A stretch of DNA of 27,899 nt from a virus, in the IMG/VR virus record IMGVR_UViG_3300025168_000499, positions 1 through 27,899 of that record; one strand, given 5' to 3'. The notes beneath the pieces were generated by a model. The model saw nothing but the letters and a program-made list of their open reading frames with translations. It was not told where the DNA came from and made no database searches. Made by a program: the position numbers and the translations under genes. Of this stretch, positions 1-5,899 are shown piece by piece. How positions within the stretch are numbered: the first letter of the stretch is position 1; every line of letters begins with the position of its first letter.

Positions 1-66
1 TTACTAAAACAATGTTATCTTAACCTAAAAACACAAGATGGCTTTACTGATGCAGTTGATGCTTAG
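1..66 (+). CDS. C-terminal end of an upstream gene (partial)
   Basis: Frame 1 is open from the first base to a TAG at 64-66 and encodes 21 residues ending DGFTDAVDA. The start lies outside the window. The gene runs in the same direction as the tail module, 34 bases before the next start. In this virus type the upstream region usually holds capsid genes, but 21 residues are too few to assign a function. The call rests only on an uninterrupted frame and normal-looking composition. Confidence 0.45.
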   Translation, partial: LLKQCYLNLKTQDGFTDAVDA

Positions 67-100
67 ATATATCTATACGACACTACGTTAAGTTAGTATC

Positions 101-445
101 ATGCGTGATGGTGCAGATGGTGTGTTAGTAGGTATAATAATTTTAAGTTTATTATTGGCGACCACAGGAACACCCTCAATACAAGATTTTGAAAGAGACG
201 GTACTATAACTTGCAGGAGTGTAAGTGGTGAAGTAATACAAAAAGAATCGCCGGTTACTTTAATTGTAAAAGTAAACGATGAAGTTTCAAATGAGATTAA
301 AACATATAGTGTATATGTTTCTTTAGATGCTTATTCTAATTATAGTGTAGGAGACACTCATAAAGAACAAATATGTACTCTTATTGATTACGAATACTAT
401 AAAGAAATAATTGATGCGTTGTTAGAAAGCGGCATACTAGGTTAG
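101..445 (+). CDS. Small protein with N-terminal membrane/signal segment, unknown function
   Basis: Encodes 114 residues. Residues about 8-22 (VLVGIIILSLLLATT) form a hydrophobic segment after a short charged start, so this could be a signal peptide or an N-terminal anchor. The remaining 90 residues are polar and look soluble, with a beta-rich centre (SPVTLIVKVNDEV) and a helical end (YYKEIIDALLES). There are two cysteines, around residues 38 and 92, in the part that would face outside. It opens a run of small genes leading into the connector gene. I do not recognise the family. A cell-envelope or lysis-related role is possible from its neighbours but is inference only. Confidence 0.6.
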   Translation: MRDGADGVLVGIIILSLLLATTGTPSIQDFERDGTITCRSVSGEVIQKESPVTLIVKVNDEVSNEIKTYSVYVSLDAYSNYSVGDTHKEQICTLIDYEYYKEIIDALLESGILG

Positions 446-480
446 TAACTTTTTATAAGAGACACGCATAATGTGTAAAC

Positions 481-669
481 ATGGCTGACGGCGAAAGGGT
501 AAAAAGACTAGGTAAAATTGTCTACATTCCACCCGATAAAGCATATACTAACATAAACATTGAAGAGACACCCTTTGGCTTCAAGTTATATCGAGAGGGC
601 GCAACTAGGCACTTTACAGTAATACCTACTTCCGCAGTCAAACAAATAATATACGATAGAGGCGAATAA
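481..669 (+). CDS. Small hypothetical protein
   Basis: Encodes 62 residues, mixed charged, with no membrane span and no cysteine. The sequence alternates short beta-like stretches (KIVYIPP, GFKLYREG, HFTVIPTSA) and ends in a short helix (VKQIIYDRGE), suggesting a small beta-rich fold. It lies 35 bases after the previous gene and one base before the ATG of the SAP/membrane protein gene, so it is very probably co-translated with that gene. No clear Shine-Dalgarno sequence precedes its ATG. The family is not recognised. The tight packing and continuous frame favour a real gene over chance. Confidence 0.55.
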   Translation: MADGERVKRLGKIVYIPPDKAYTNINIEETPFGFKLYREGATRHFTVIPTSAVKQIIYDRGE

Positions 670-670
670 A

Positions 671-1045
671 ATGACAGAGAATAACACAACCATAGAAGAA
701 TGTATAACAGACTGTATAGAGGCGGCTTCGTCATCAATCTTTGATGATATAGAAATTGTACTTGTAGCAGTTGTCGCTTTACTAGGTATTGGGGCTTGGG
801 CTTACAAAAAATACCAAGTATTAAATGCAGACGGAAAAATATCTCTCGATGAGATTATAGATTCCATTGACGAGGTAAAAGAAAAAGCCGAAGAAGCAAA
901 AGAAGAGATTGAGAAAATAGAAAAAACTCTTGATTCTCACAATGTTGCTGAATTGAAAGCAAAACTAAAAGAAGCAGGGCTTTCAGTAAAAGGCAAAAAA
1001 GCAGACCTTGTGGCTCGATTAGAAGCACACATGGGTGAGGCTTAG
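671..1045 (+). CDS. Membrane-anchored coiled-coil protein with C-terminal SAP domain
   Basis: Encodes 124 residues in three parts. Residues about 27-46 (VLVAVVALLGIGAWAYKKY region) are a single membrane span. Residues about 52-88 begin with NADGKISLDE, an EF-hand-like stretch often seen in small phage holins, and continue as a highly charged Glu/Lys coiled coil. Residues about 90-119 fit a SAP motif (VAELKAKLKEAGLSVKGKK then ADLVARLE), a known helix-turn-helix-like DNA-binding module. Its stop overlaps the GTG start of the next gene by one base (TAGTG). The holin-like half suggests a role at the membrane; the SAP end suggests nucleic-acid binding. The combination is unusual and the exact function is not known to me. 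Confidence 0.7.
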   Translation: MTENNTTIEECITDCIEAASSSIFDDIEIVLVAVVALLGIGAWAYKKYQVLNADGKISLDEIIDSIDEVKEKAEEAKEEIEKIEKTLDSHNVAELKAKLKEAGLSVKGKKADLVARLEAHMGEA

Positions 1046-1290
1046 TGGCCGCATCAGATGTTTTTTCAATAAGATTAGACAATTTAGAAGAGACTACTAA
1101 AAGACATGAAAGATTGATTGAGCAACTTGTTCAATCTCAAGTAAGTATGCAGACAGGTCTTGCTAAAGTGGCTACCGAGTTAGAAATAACTAATGGACTA
1201 ATAGGTACATACATGGGTAATATGCAAAAGATTATTTTTACCCTAATAGCAATTGTAGCAGGCGCTATGGGTATTTCAACACAGATGTGA
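1045..1290 (+). CDS. XhlA-like small membrane protein (holin-associated)
   Basis: Encodes 81 residues from a GTG start that overlaps the previous stop by one base. Residues about 8-50 are a predicted coiled coil with heptad-like hydrophobics (LDNLEETTKRHERLIEQL). Residues about 62-78 (KIIFTLIAIVAGAMGI) form a C-terminal membrane span. A charged coil followed by one C-terminal span in about 80 residues is the architecture of the haemolysin XhlA family, which works with holins in phage lysis. The assignment rests on architecture, not on a diagnostic motif. The next gene repeats the same design. Confidence 0.6.
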   Translation: MAASDVFSIRLDNLEETTKRHERLIEQLVQSQVSMQTGLAKVATELEITNGLIGTYMGNMQKIIFTLIAIVAGAMGISTQM

Positions 1291-1294
1291 TATT

Positions 1295-1459
1295 ATGAAT
1301 CAAGAAGAGTGGCATAGTTGGTGCAACGGGGTTACTGATAAACTCACAAACCTTGAAATGACACTTAACTCCTGTCATAAAACACAGAAGCGTATGCTTT
1401 TTAGTATTATATTAATTTTAACAGGTGGATTAGGGTATGGTTTATTATTGCAGTTCTAG
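1295..1459 (+). CDS. Tiny C-terminally anchored membrane protein
   Basis: Encodes 54 residues starting MNQEEWHSWCNGVTDKLTNL. The polar N-terminal half looks helical and has two cysteines (10 and 27). Residues about 34-52 (MLFSIILILTGGLGYGLLL) form a membrane span close to the C-terminus. It starts four bases after the XhlA-like stop and its last 23 bases overlap the start of the connector gene in another frame. That overlap is large for this genome, but the connector start has its own ribosome site inside this gene (AGGTGGA, about 1422-1428). The protein resembles a second XhlA-like or holin-like protein. It is short, so it is called mainly on architecture and placement. Confidence 0.5.
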   Translation: MNQEEWHSWCNGVTDKLTNLEMTLNSCHKTQKRMLFSIILILTGGLGYGLLLQF

Positions 1460-1970
1460 CGACGTTGGTATGCGTTTAGGTTTAAATAGCGCACAACGTA
1501 CACAAGCGGCATCTAAACTTATTCTTGCTATACGCAGGTCTACCATAGATATAGACCAAGTGTTTAAAGATTACGGTAGAAACGTACCTAGTAAATCAAT
1601 AGCAGAAACTACTGCTAATGGTGCGGTAAGTGCGGGCGCTACTACTATGACACTAACAAGCGCCGCTTCCTTTACTACAACAGGTAATGGTAATATAGAT
1701 GGAGATTCTTTTGTATGGACAGGTAAAGATGCTAGTAACTCTAACATACTAACAGGCGTTAGTGGTATTAGCGCAGACCATGCAACAGGGGTTACTATTC
1801 AATCGGGCGAGTTTGCTCACGTTCTTAGAGAAATATGTGCTGATATAGCCGCCGCTTATTACATGGAAGATGAAGGTACATTTCAAGAAAACTCTTTGCG
1901 TGGTGGAGTTTTAAGAGAAAGAGGTACATTTAACCTAACTAGGCTAGCCCATTTGGGTAGTGTAGATTAG
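1437..1970 (+). CDS. Head-tail connector (adaptor) protein with inserted beta module
   Basis: Encodes 177 residues. The N-terminus (YCSSSDVGMRLGL) and the helical end (REICADIAAAYYMEDE) are typical of the gp6/gp15-type head-tail adaptors that bind the portal ring in HK97-like phages. Between these helices, residues about 54-121 are a Gly/Thr/Ser-rich insertion (GATTMTLTSAASF ... FVWTGK ... LTGVSG ... DHATGV) that looks like a small beta domain. The same pattern recurs in the tail tube and giant tail proteins of this window. The ATG is supported by AGGTGGA 8 bases upstream. Its position at the head of the neck and tail genes agrees with the role. Confidence 0.65.
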   Translation: MVYYCSSSDVGMRLGLNSAQRTQAASKLILAIRRSTIDIDQVFKDYGRNVPSKSIAETTANGAVSAGATTMTLTSAASFTTTGNGNIDGDSFVWTGKDASNSNILTGVSGISADHATGVTIQSGEFAHVLREICADIAAAYYMEDEGTFQENSLRGGVLRERGTFNLTRLAHLGSVD

Positions 1971-1978
1971 GTGAGGGT

Positions 1979-2647
1979 ATGAAAGGATATACAAAAGTAC
2001 CTTACGACCATGCCGGTTTTCCTAAAATTGATGCCGTAGGTAAGTTTAGGGCTAATGTTGTAAAACAGTTAGACAAACAACAAACGACACTAGACCGTGA
2101 AGTTAAAAAAATGCCTACTTATATCGGACCAAAAAGTAGTAAAAATCTAAAAAATAGATTATCAACAACAAGGAAAAGCGAAAATAGCAATATAAAAATA
2201 GATGCTTATTTTGACAAAAGTGCTTACGATAAAATGCTTAAACACATAAATAAAGAAATAGAAAAGAAAATGGCTAAGGCTATGGATGATGCGCTTGTTC
2301 ACGCTACTTCAAATACACAAAGTGAAATTGAAAGTATGCCTAGAGAGTTTAAAGGTGTTTACTCAAAAAATACCGCAGTCGATGGTGATTTGTACGACAA
2401 AATAGCCAACTCTTTATTTTTTGGTCTTAAACAATCTAACAGTAAAAATCAATTTTCTTCTTTTACGGCAGGGTCTTATAATGATTCTCAGTCATTAGAG
2501 GGAGAGCCTGAGGGTGTGGAAGGTAGTAGGGGTGCTAATCTTACTCTATTAACGGCAGACGGTATGAGTCCTTTTAAAATAGATTCTCACCCTTTAGGTG
2601 GAACAAAAAGATTAGTTAATCACTTAAAGAATGCAAGAGGTGGTTAG
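1979..2647 (+). CDS. Putative head-tail/tail completion protein (HK97 gp10-like by position)
   Basis: Encodes 222 residues, lysine-rich, with a long helical central region (about 60-115: YDKMLKHINKEIEKKMAKA) and a glycine-rich C-terminal part ending NHLKNARGG. The start follows a strong GGTGAGGG ribosome site and lies 8 bases after the connector stop. Its place between connector and tail terminator is where HK97-like phages encode the gp10-type completion protein. The amphipathic helix with basic residues followed by a domain with Asp/Gly loops is compatible, but I see no diagnostic motif. The function is therefore mostly positional inference. A minor capsid or neck protein is the main alternative. 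Confidence 0.45.
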   Translation: MKGYTKVPYDHAGFPKIDAVGKFRANVVKQLDKQQTTLDREVKKMPTYIGPKSSKNLKNRLSTTRKSENSNIKIDAYFDKSAYDKMLKHINKEIEKKMAKAMDDALVHATSNTQSEIESMPREFKGVYSKNTAVDGDLYDKIANSLFFGLKQSNSKNQFSSFTAGSYNDSQSLEGEPEGVEGSRGANLTLLTADGMSPFKIDSHPLGGTKRLVNHLKNARGG

Positions 2648-2648
2648 T

Positions 2649-3710
2649 ATGAGTATAGCAACAAAAACACAATATTGGAATAGTAGGATGACGGGTTTAG
2701 ACCCTACTGCTTTAACAGGTACATTTAATGATAGTTGGTCGGCTAGTGGTAGTGGTTCAGCATCCGGTAATGATTGGTTAATTACTAACGGAACATACAC
2801 AATTACTCCCGAAGCAGGCGGCTCTTACACATTAGTTGCCGCCTTTGAATATACTACTGCGCCAAACTCCGGCACTGTTCTTATGACTTTAGATAATGGT
2901 ACACATAAAGTTGAAGTAAAATCCACAGGTAATAACTCATCACTAAGTTTAGTAGGTGCTAGTACAGTTACCATTACTGATTTGGACATCAAAAAAGAAG
3001 AAGAAAGCCCCGTTACTTTAATCTTAAGATTAACTTTAGAAGCAGGAGGGGCGGCAAAACTTTACACTCACGAAATAGTCAACGACTTTAGTGGGACAAT
3101 AGCCTATTATAGTGTTACAGGCGCTTCAGGAAGCAGTCCGGCAGTCAAATGGGGTAACAGTAGCGGTAGCGTAAAATGGGCGGCTATACACTACTCTAAG
3201 TTCGGTGCGTTTTCTCCCGAAGAATTATTAATATCTGACTTTGCACAAGATACTTTGGCAAGAATGGGTCTTGGAATAGTTCAACAACTAAAAAGTAGTA
3301 ATAGAATGTATCTAAAAACACAAGTACCGGACTCATCAATAGTATATGGTTACGACATATCTTCACAAATGCTTAACAGAATACCTGTACCAAGCATACA
3401 CGTTTTAATATCTGAATTAAACTCACCTAATTTTGAGTCATTAGGCGGGGCTAAAATAACACAAGAGTATGATGTTAGGGTGTTTATTACTGTTAGAGGT
3501 ACTAATTATGAAGATGCTTACCGAGCAGGTCTTAATATTATGGGAGAAGTATTTGATGAGTTATATACAAATACAGGTGTTTCAGGAACAACAGACAGTA
3601 TTATTTCTTATGATGCTAAATTAGACTCAAAAATGGATGATGACGAGACTGTTTGTGTTCATGTTCTCACACTTACTTATATGAGAAGAATAGATATGAG
3701 ACACAGATAA
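2649..3710 (+). CDS. Tail terminator protein with N-terminal LamG/concanavalin-like domain
   Basis: Encodes 353 residues. The start at 2649 is preferred over an in-frame ATG at 2631 because GAGGTGG lies 7-12 bases upstream and the gene then begins one base after the previous stop. Residues 1 to about 185 are beta-rich with Gly/Ser/Thr turns (GTVLMTLDNGTHKVEVK, LILRLTLEAGGAAKLYTHE), resembling a LamG/concanavalin-type sandwich. Residues about 186-353 look like a tail terminator: a helix (EELLISDFAQDTLARMG), then IHVLISELNS, ITQEYDVRVFITVRG, a helix and LTLTYMRRIDMR. Terminators in lambda-like phages cap the tube and are usually 130-200 residues long, so the extra domain is notable. The order (completion protein, terminator, tube) supports the call. 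Confidence 0.55.
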   Translation: MSIATKTQYWNSRMTGLDPTALTGTFNDSWSASGSGSASGNDWLITNGTYTITPEAGGSYTLVAAFEYTTAPNSGTVLMTLDNGTHKVEVKSTGNNSSLSLVGASTVTITDLDIKKEEESPVTLILRLTLEAGGAAKLYTHEIVNDFSGTIAYYSVTGASGSSPAVKWGNSSGSVKWAAIHYSKFGAFSPEELLISDFAQDTLARMGLGIVQQLKSSNRMYLKTQVPDSSIVYGYDISSQMLNRIPVPSIHVLISELNSPNFESLGGAKITQEYDVRVFITVRGTNYEDAYRAGLNIMGEVFDELYTNTGVSGTTDSIISYDAKLDSKMDDDETVCVHVLTLTYMRRIDMRHR

Positions 3711-3719
3711 TAATATTGA

Positions 3720-3733
3720 TAAGGCAGTCCTTA
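3720..3733 (+). other. Small hairpin upstream of tail tube gene
   Basis: TAAGG, loop CAGT, then CCTTA forms a perfect 5-bp stem. It lies in the 52-base gap before the major tail tube gene, one of the two longest gaps in the window. There is no U-run right after it, so a classical terminator is doubtful. A transcript-processing or stability element is possible. A similar hairpin lies after the tail tube cassette at 5203-5216. Confidence 0.3.
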
Positions 3734-3762
3734 CCTCATCGTACTATACTAGAGGCATTTAT

Positions 3763-4980
3763 ATGGTAGAGTTCTTAAATAGATATGTTGGAATAAAGAA
3801 AGAAGCGACGTATGGCACAGTAGCAGTAGGTGCTATAACTACGTTTAAACACGGAGAAGTTGATGATGAATCATTTGCTACACGAATGGATATGTTGACA
3901 AGACAAGACATGAGTAGAGCGATTGTTAGTAAATCAGTAACAGGTACAGAATATTCAGAAGGCGGCCTTAATATGGCTATGCAAATTGATGACTTTACAG
4001 GAAATGTTTTAGCGGCATTTTTCCCTGCTACAAGTTACGCATCTAGTGGTACAATACATACTTTTGAAGAGCCAAGCACAACTTCACACTCTTACAATTC
4101 ATACAGTTTTACAGTAGGTAGAGAAGATAGAGAGATAACTTACAAAGGAATGGTAGCAAACTCATTATCAGTAACAGCAAACGTAGGAGAATACGTTATG
4201 ATGAGTGCTGATTTCGTAGGCCAAAGAGAAGTAGTTAGGACACTAGGTTCTGCTTATTCTAGTGGCGCTACATCTTTAGTGTTATCAGCAGGACAAGGTG
4301 CAGGATTACACACAACAGGAACAGGTTTTGCAGGCGGTGTTGCTTTTACTTGGAGTAACTTAATCACAGACACACTAACAGTAGCAGACTTAGGTGCAAG
4401 CGTAGTAGCAGGTGCAGTAGTGGAAATTAACCCACAATCAGTTACTTTTGCAGGAGATGCAGTAGACGCTCTTTACTTTTCTAACGGTTCAGTAAACTTT
4501 GACGATGTAACAGGTAATGCACCGGCGGCATCAGCAAGCGTTAAATCAGTTGATTTCCAAATTAGCCTAAACCCCGATACAGACAATACATACGCAATAG
4601 GAGACAGCACATACAGCAGTAGACCAAAAATGCAGAGAAGAGAAATTACAGGAACAGTTGAGTTTAACAAAGTTATGTACCTAGACCAAACACTTGACGA
4701 ACCGGATTATTCAGCATTAGTTTCAGCAGACGGATTAGATTATTCAACTGTTGATGATGCACCAACAATGGTATTAAAGTTTGCTGATGAAGCAGGCACA
4801 AACCATATTACTTTTAACTTCTATCACATTAGATGGGAAACACCTACTGCTAACGTAAGCGGAAGAGATACAAATACAATGAGTGTTGGTTTCATAGCAC
4901 TATATGACGCAACAACAAGTGGTGCATCTAAGGCTATGAACGTAAAAATGGTTGGCTCTACAAGCACAACAGCATACTAA
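3763..4980 (+). CDS. Major tail tube protein
   Basis: Encodes 405 residues. The N-terminal part (KKEATYGTVAVGAITTFKHG, then RQDMSRAIVSKSVTGTEYSEGGLNM) is characteristic of phage tail tube proteins of siphoviruses, as is the alternating beta-strand pattern later (EITGTVEFNKVMYLD; GRDTNTMSVGFIALYDA). Residues about 160-225 carry a Gly/Thr-rich insertion (GATSLVLSAGQG ... FTWSNL) resembling the beta module seen in the connector. At 405 residues it is longer than the usual 150-300, probably because of this insertion and surface domains. It lies after the tail terminator and before the chaperones, as expected. AGAGG 7 bases before the ATG serves as ribosome site. Many copies per virion are expected. 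Confidence 0.75.
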   Translation: MVEFLNRYVGIKKEATYGTVAVGAITTFKHGEVDDESFATRMDMLTRQDMSRAIVSKSVTGTEYSEGGLNMAMQIDDFTGNVLAAFFPATSYASSGTIHTFEEPSTTSHSYNSYSFTVGREDREITYKGMVANSLSVTANVGEYVMMSADFVGQREVVRTLGSAYSSGATSLVLSAGQGAGLHTTGTGFAGGVAFTWSNLITDTLTVADLGASVVAGAVVEINPQSVTFAGDAVDALYFSNGSVNFDDVTGNAPAASASVKSVDFQISLNPDTDNTYAIGDSTYSSRPKMQRREITGTVEFNKVMYLDQTLDEPDYSALVSADGLDYSTVDDAPTMVLKFADEAGTNHITFNFYHIRWETPTANVSGRDTNTMSVGFIALYDATTSGASKAMNVKMVGSTSTTAY

Positions 4981-4989
4981 GGTGATTAA

Positions 4990-5193
4990 ATGAAAGATTT
5001 TATAGATTCATTAAAAAGAGATATACCGGAACACATGATGGAAACACTTTTGTCTATGACTGATAAAAGAAAAGTTATGAAGTATTGTAAGCAATACCCA
5101 ATGTTAAAAGTAGAACCTAAAGTTGTTAAAAAGGTAGAAGAAAAACCTAAAACTAAAGTTGTTTTACCCGTAAAAGAAAAGAAAGAAGAGTAA
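4990..5193 (+). CDS. Small lysine-rich protein downstream of tail tube
   Basis: Encodes 67 residues. The first 40 look helical (FIDSLKRDIPEHMMETLLSM, then KRKVMKYCKQYPML). The last 27 are a low-complexity tail of Lys, Val, Glu and Pro (VVKKVEEKPKTKVV) that is probably disordered. A strong GGTGAT ribosome site sits just before the ATG, a close match to the archaeal anti-Shine-Dalgarno complement, and the gene starts 9 bases after the tail tube stop, so the two are probably expressed together. The function is unknown. A tube-associated minor protein or assembly factor is possible. Confidence 0.6.
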   Translation: MKDFIDSLKRDIPEHMMETLLSMTDKRKVMKYCKQYPMLKVEPKVVKKVEEKPKTKVVLPVKEKKEE

Positions 5194-5202
5194 TTCTTTA
5201 TT

Positions 5203-5216
5203 AAAGGAATACCTTT
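5203..5216 (+). other. Small hairpin downstream of tail tube cassette
   Basis: AAAGG, loop AATA, then CCTTT forms a perfect 5-bp stem followed by TT. It lies in the 57-base gap after the small Lys-rich gene, the longest gap in the window. It has the same AAGG-N4-CCTT core as the hairpin at 3720-3733. A weak terminator, a processing site or chance are all possible. Confidence 0.3.
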
Positions 5217-5250
5217 TACAATGTATTAGCGAGAGCGAGAGTGTGGTATT

Positions 5251-5592
5251 ATGCCTGTAATGAAGAAAGAGATAGAGTTAGAAGATGGAACAAAGATTTG
5301 GGTTAGACAAGCCTCCGGTATGGAAAAGTTAGCAGTAACTAATGTTCAAGGAAGGGCATTTAGAAAAATGCGCCACGCAGGTGAGCCGGAAAAATGGACA
5401 GAAGAACAAGAGCAAGAGTTTACTAGTCTTATAGAAGATGGCGGCGGAAGCATACAAGACCAAATTACTACTTGGATTCCTCCTTGTATAATAGATGAAG
5501 ATTTTGATATTAATTCTTTAACAACAGAAGAGTTAATGGAAATTTTGTTTTTCGTAAGAGGGGATGACAAGGATGGCGCTATCCCTTTGTAG
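5251..5592 (+). CDS. Tail assembly chaperone, short form (gpG-like)
   Basis: Encodes 113 residues, acidic overall, with a beta-hairpin start (KKEIELEDGTKIWVRQ), a helical middle (REF-type segment with many Glu residues) and IDFDINSLTTEE-like acidic motifs before ELMEILFFVRG. The size, the pre-tape-measure position and the frameshift signal at the 3' end fit the lambda gpG family, which binds the tape measure protein and recruits tube subunits. The stop codon TAG at 5590-5592 directly follows the heptamer CCCTTTG. The family diverges strongly in sequence, so the assignment rests on context and on the frameshift arrangement. Confidence 0.65.
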   Translation: MPVMKKEIELEDGTKIWVRQASGMEKLAVTNVQGRAFRKMRHAGEPEKWTEEQEQEFTSLIEDGGGSIQDQITTWIPPCIIDEDFDINSLTTEELMEILFFVRGDDKDGAIPL

Positions 5593-5897
5593 ACTTTATT
5601 AGAGTAGCCCCCTCTCTATGTATGGCCTTTAAGGGGGTTTTACCCTCTGACCTATGGTTAAAATATAACGTAAAAGGTGGCGCACATTTAATGGATTTAG
5701 ACCTTATTGTAGCGGCTAATATTAATGATAGTATAGGTGAAGCAACTACTAAAGCGAAGAAAACAGATGCAAAGGGCGCAGTTGCTAGACGCGACCAAAG
5801 AAGGGAAAAACGCAAACTATTAAACAACAACAATAGTCTACTCGATATATTGAGAGATAGCGGAGTGCCTGTCGAGGGCAAGAGTAGTGATAATTAA
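5251..5897 (+). CDS. Tail assembly chaperone, -1 frameshift product (gpG-T-like)
   Basis: The -1 frame is open from 5568 to the stop at 5895-5897. Slippage at CCCTTTG (5583-5589) would join the 113-residue short form to 102 more residues, giving a 215-residue fusion with the junction GAIPL-VDFIRVAPSLCMAF. The stretch VDFIRVAPSLCMAFKG lies before the first ATG of this frame (5622), yet looks like ordinary protein and links naturally to the preceding domain. The extension is basic near its end (ARRDQRREKRKLL) and ends 2 bases before the tape measure ATG. In lambda the T domain binds the tape measure. The alternative is independent initiation at 5622, giving a 91-residue protein (5622-5897). Confidence 0.65.
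5583..5589 (+). promoter_or_regulatory. Candidate -1 ribosomal frameshift slippery site CCCTTTG
   Basis: In the zero frame the bases read C CCT TTG then TAG. This fits the X XXY YYZ rule exactly (X=C, Y=T, Z=G) and sits immediately before the zero-frame stop, inside the 25-base window in which both frames are open. Slippage by one base gives V-D-F-I-R in the -1 frame. Confidence 0.6.
5606..5639 (+). promoter_or_regulatory. Candidate frameshift-stimulating hairpin
   Basis: AGCCCCCT (5606-5613) can pair with AGGGGGTT (5632-5639) to give an 8-bp stem with five G-C pairs and one G-U, around an 18-base loop. Runs of five C and five G are rare in this AT-rich DNA. The spacer from the slippery site is 16 bases, longer than the usual 5-9, so its role as a stimulator is uncertain. 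The loop contains the alternative ATG at 5622. Confidence 0.4.
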
Positions 5898-5899
5898 AT

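Noticed and set aside
855-1082. Minus-strand open frame with Leu-rich product
   Set aside because: It is the complement of the Glu/Lys coiled coil of the SAP protein; such frames give Leu/Phe/Ser-rich shadows by composition.
2631-2648. Upstream ATG for the tail terminator gene
   Set aside because: It would overlap the previous gene by 17 bases, whereas the ATG at 2649 has a GAGGTGG ribosome site and a one-base spacer.
5229-5241. GCGAGAGCGAGAG direct repeat before the chaperone gene
   Set aside because: Two short units only. It may simply be a purine-rich ribosome-binding region, and there is no array.
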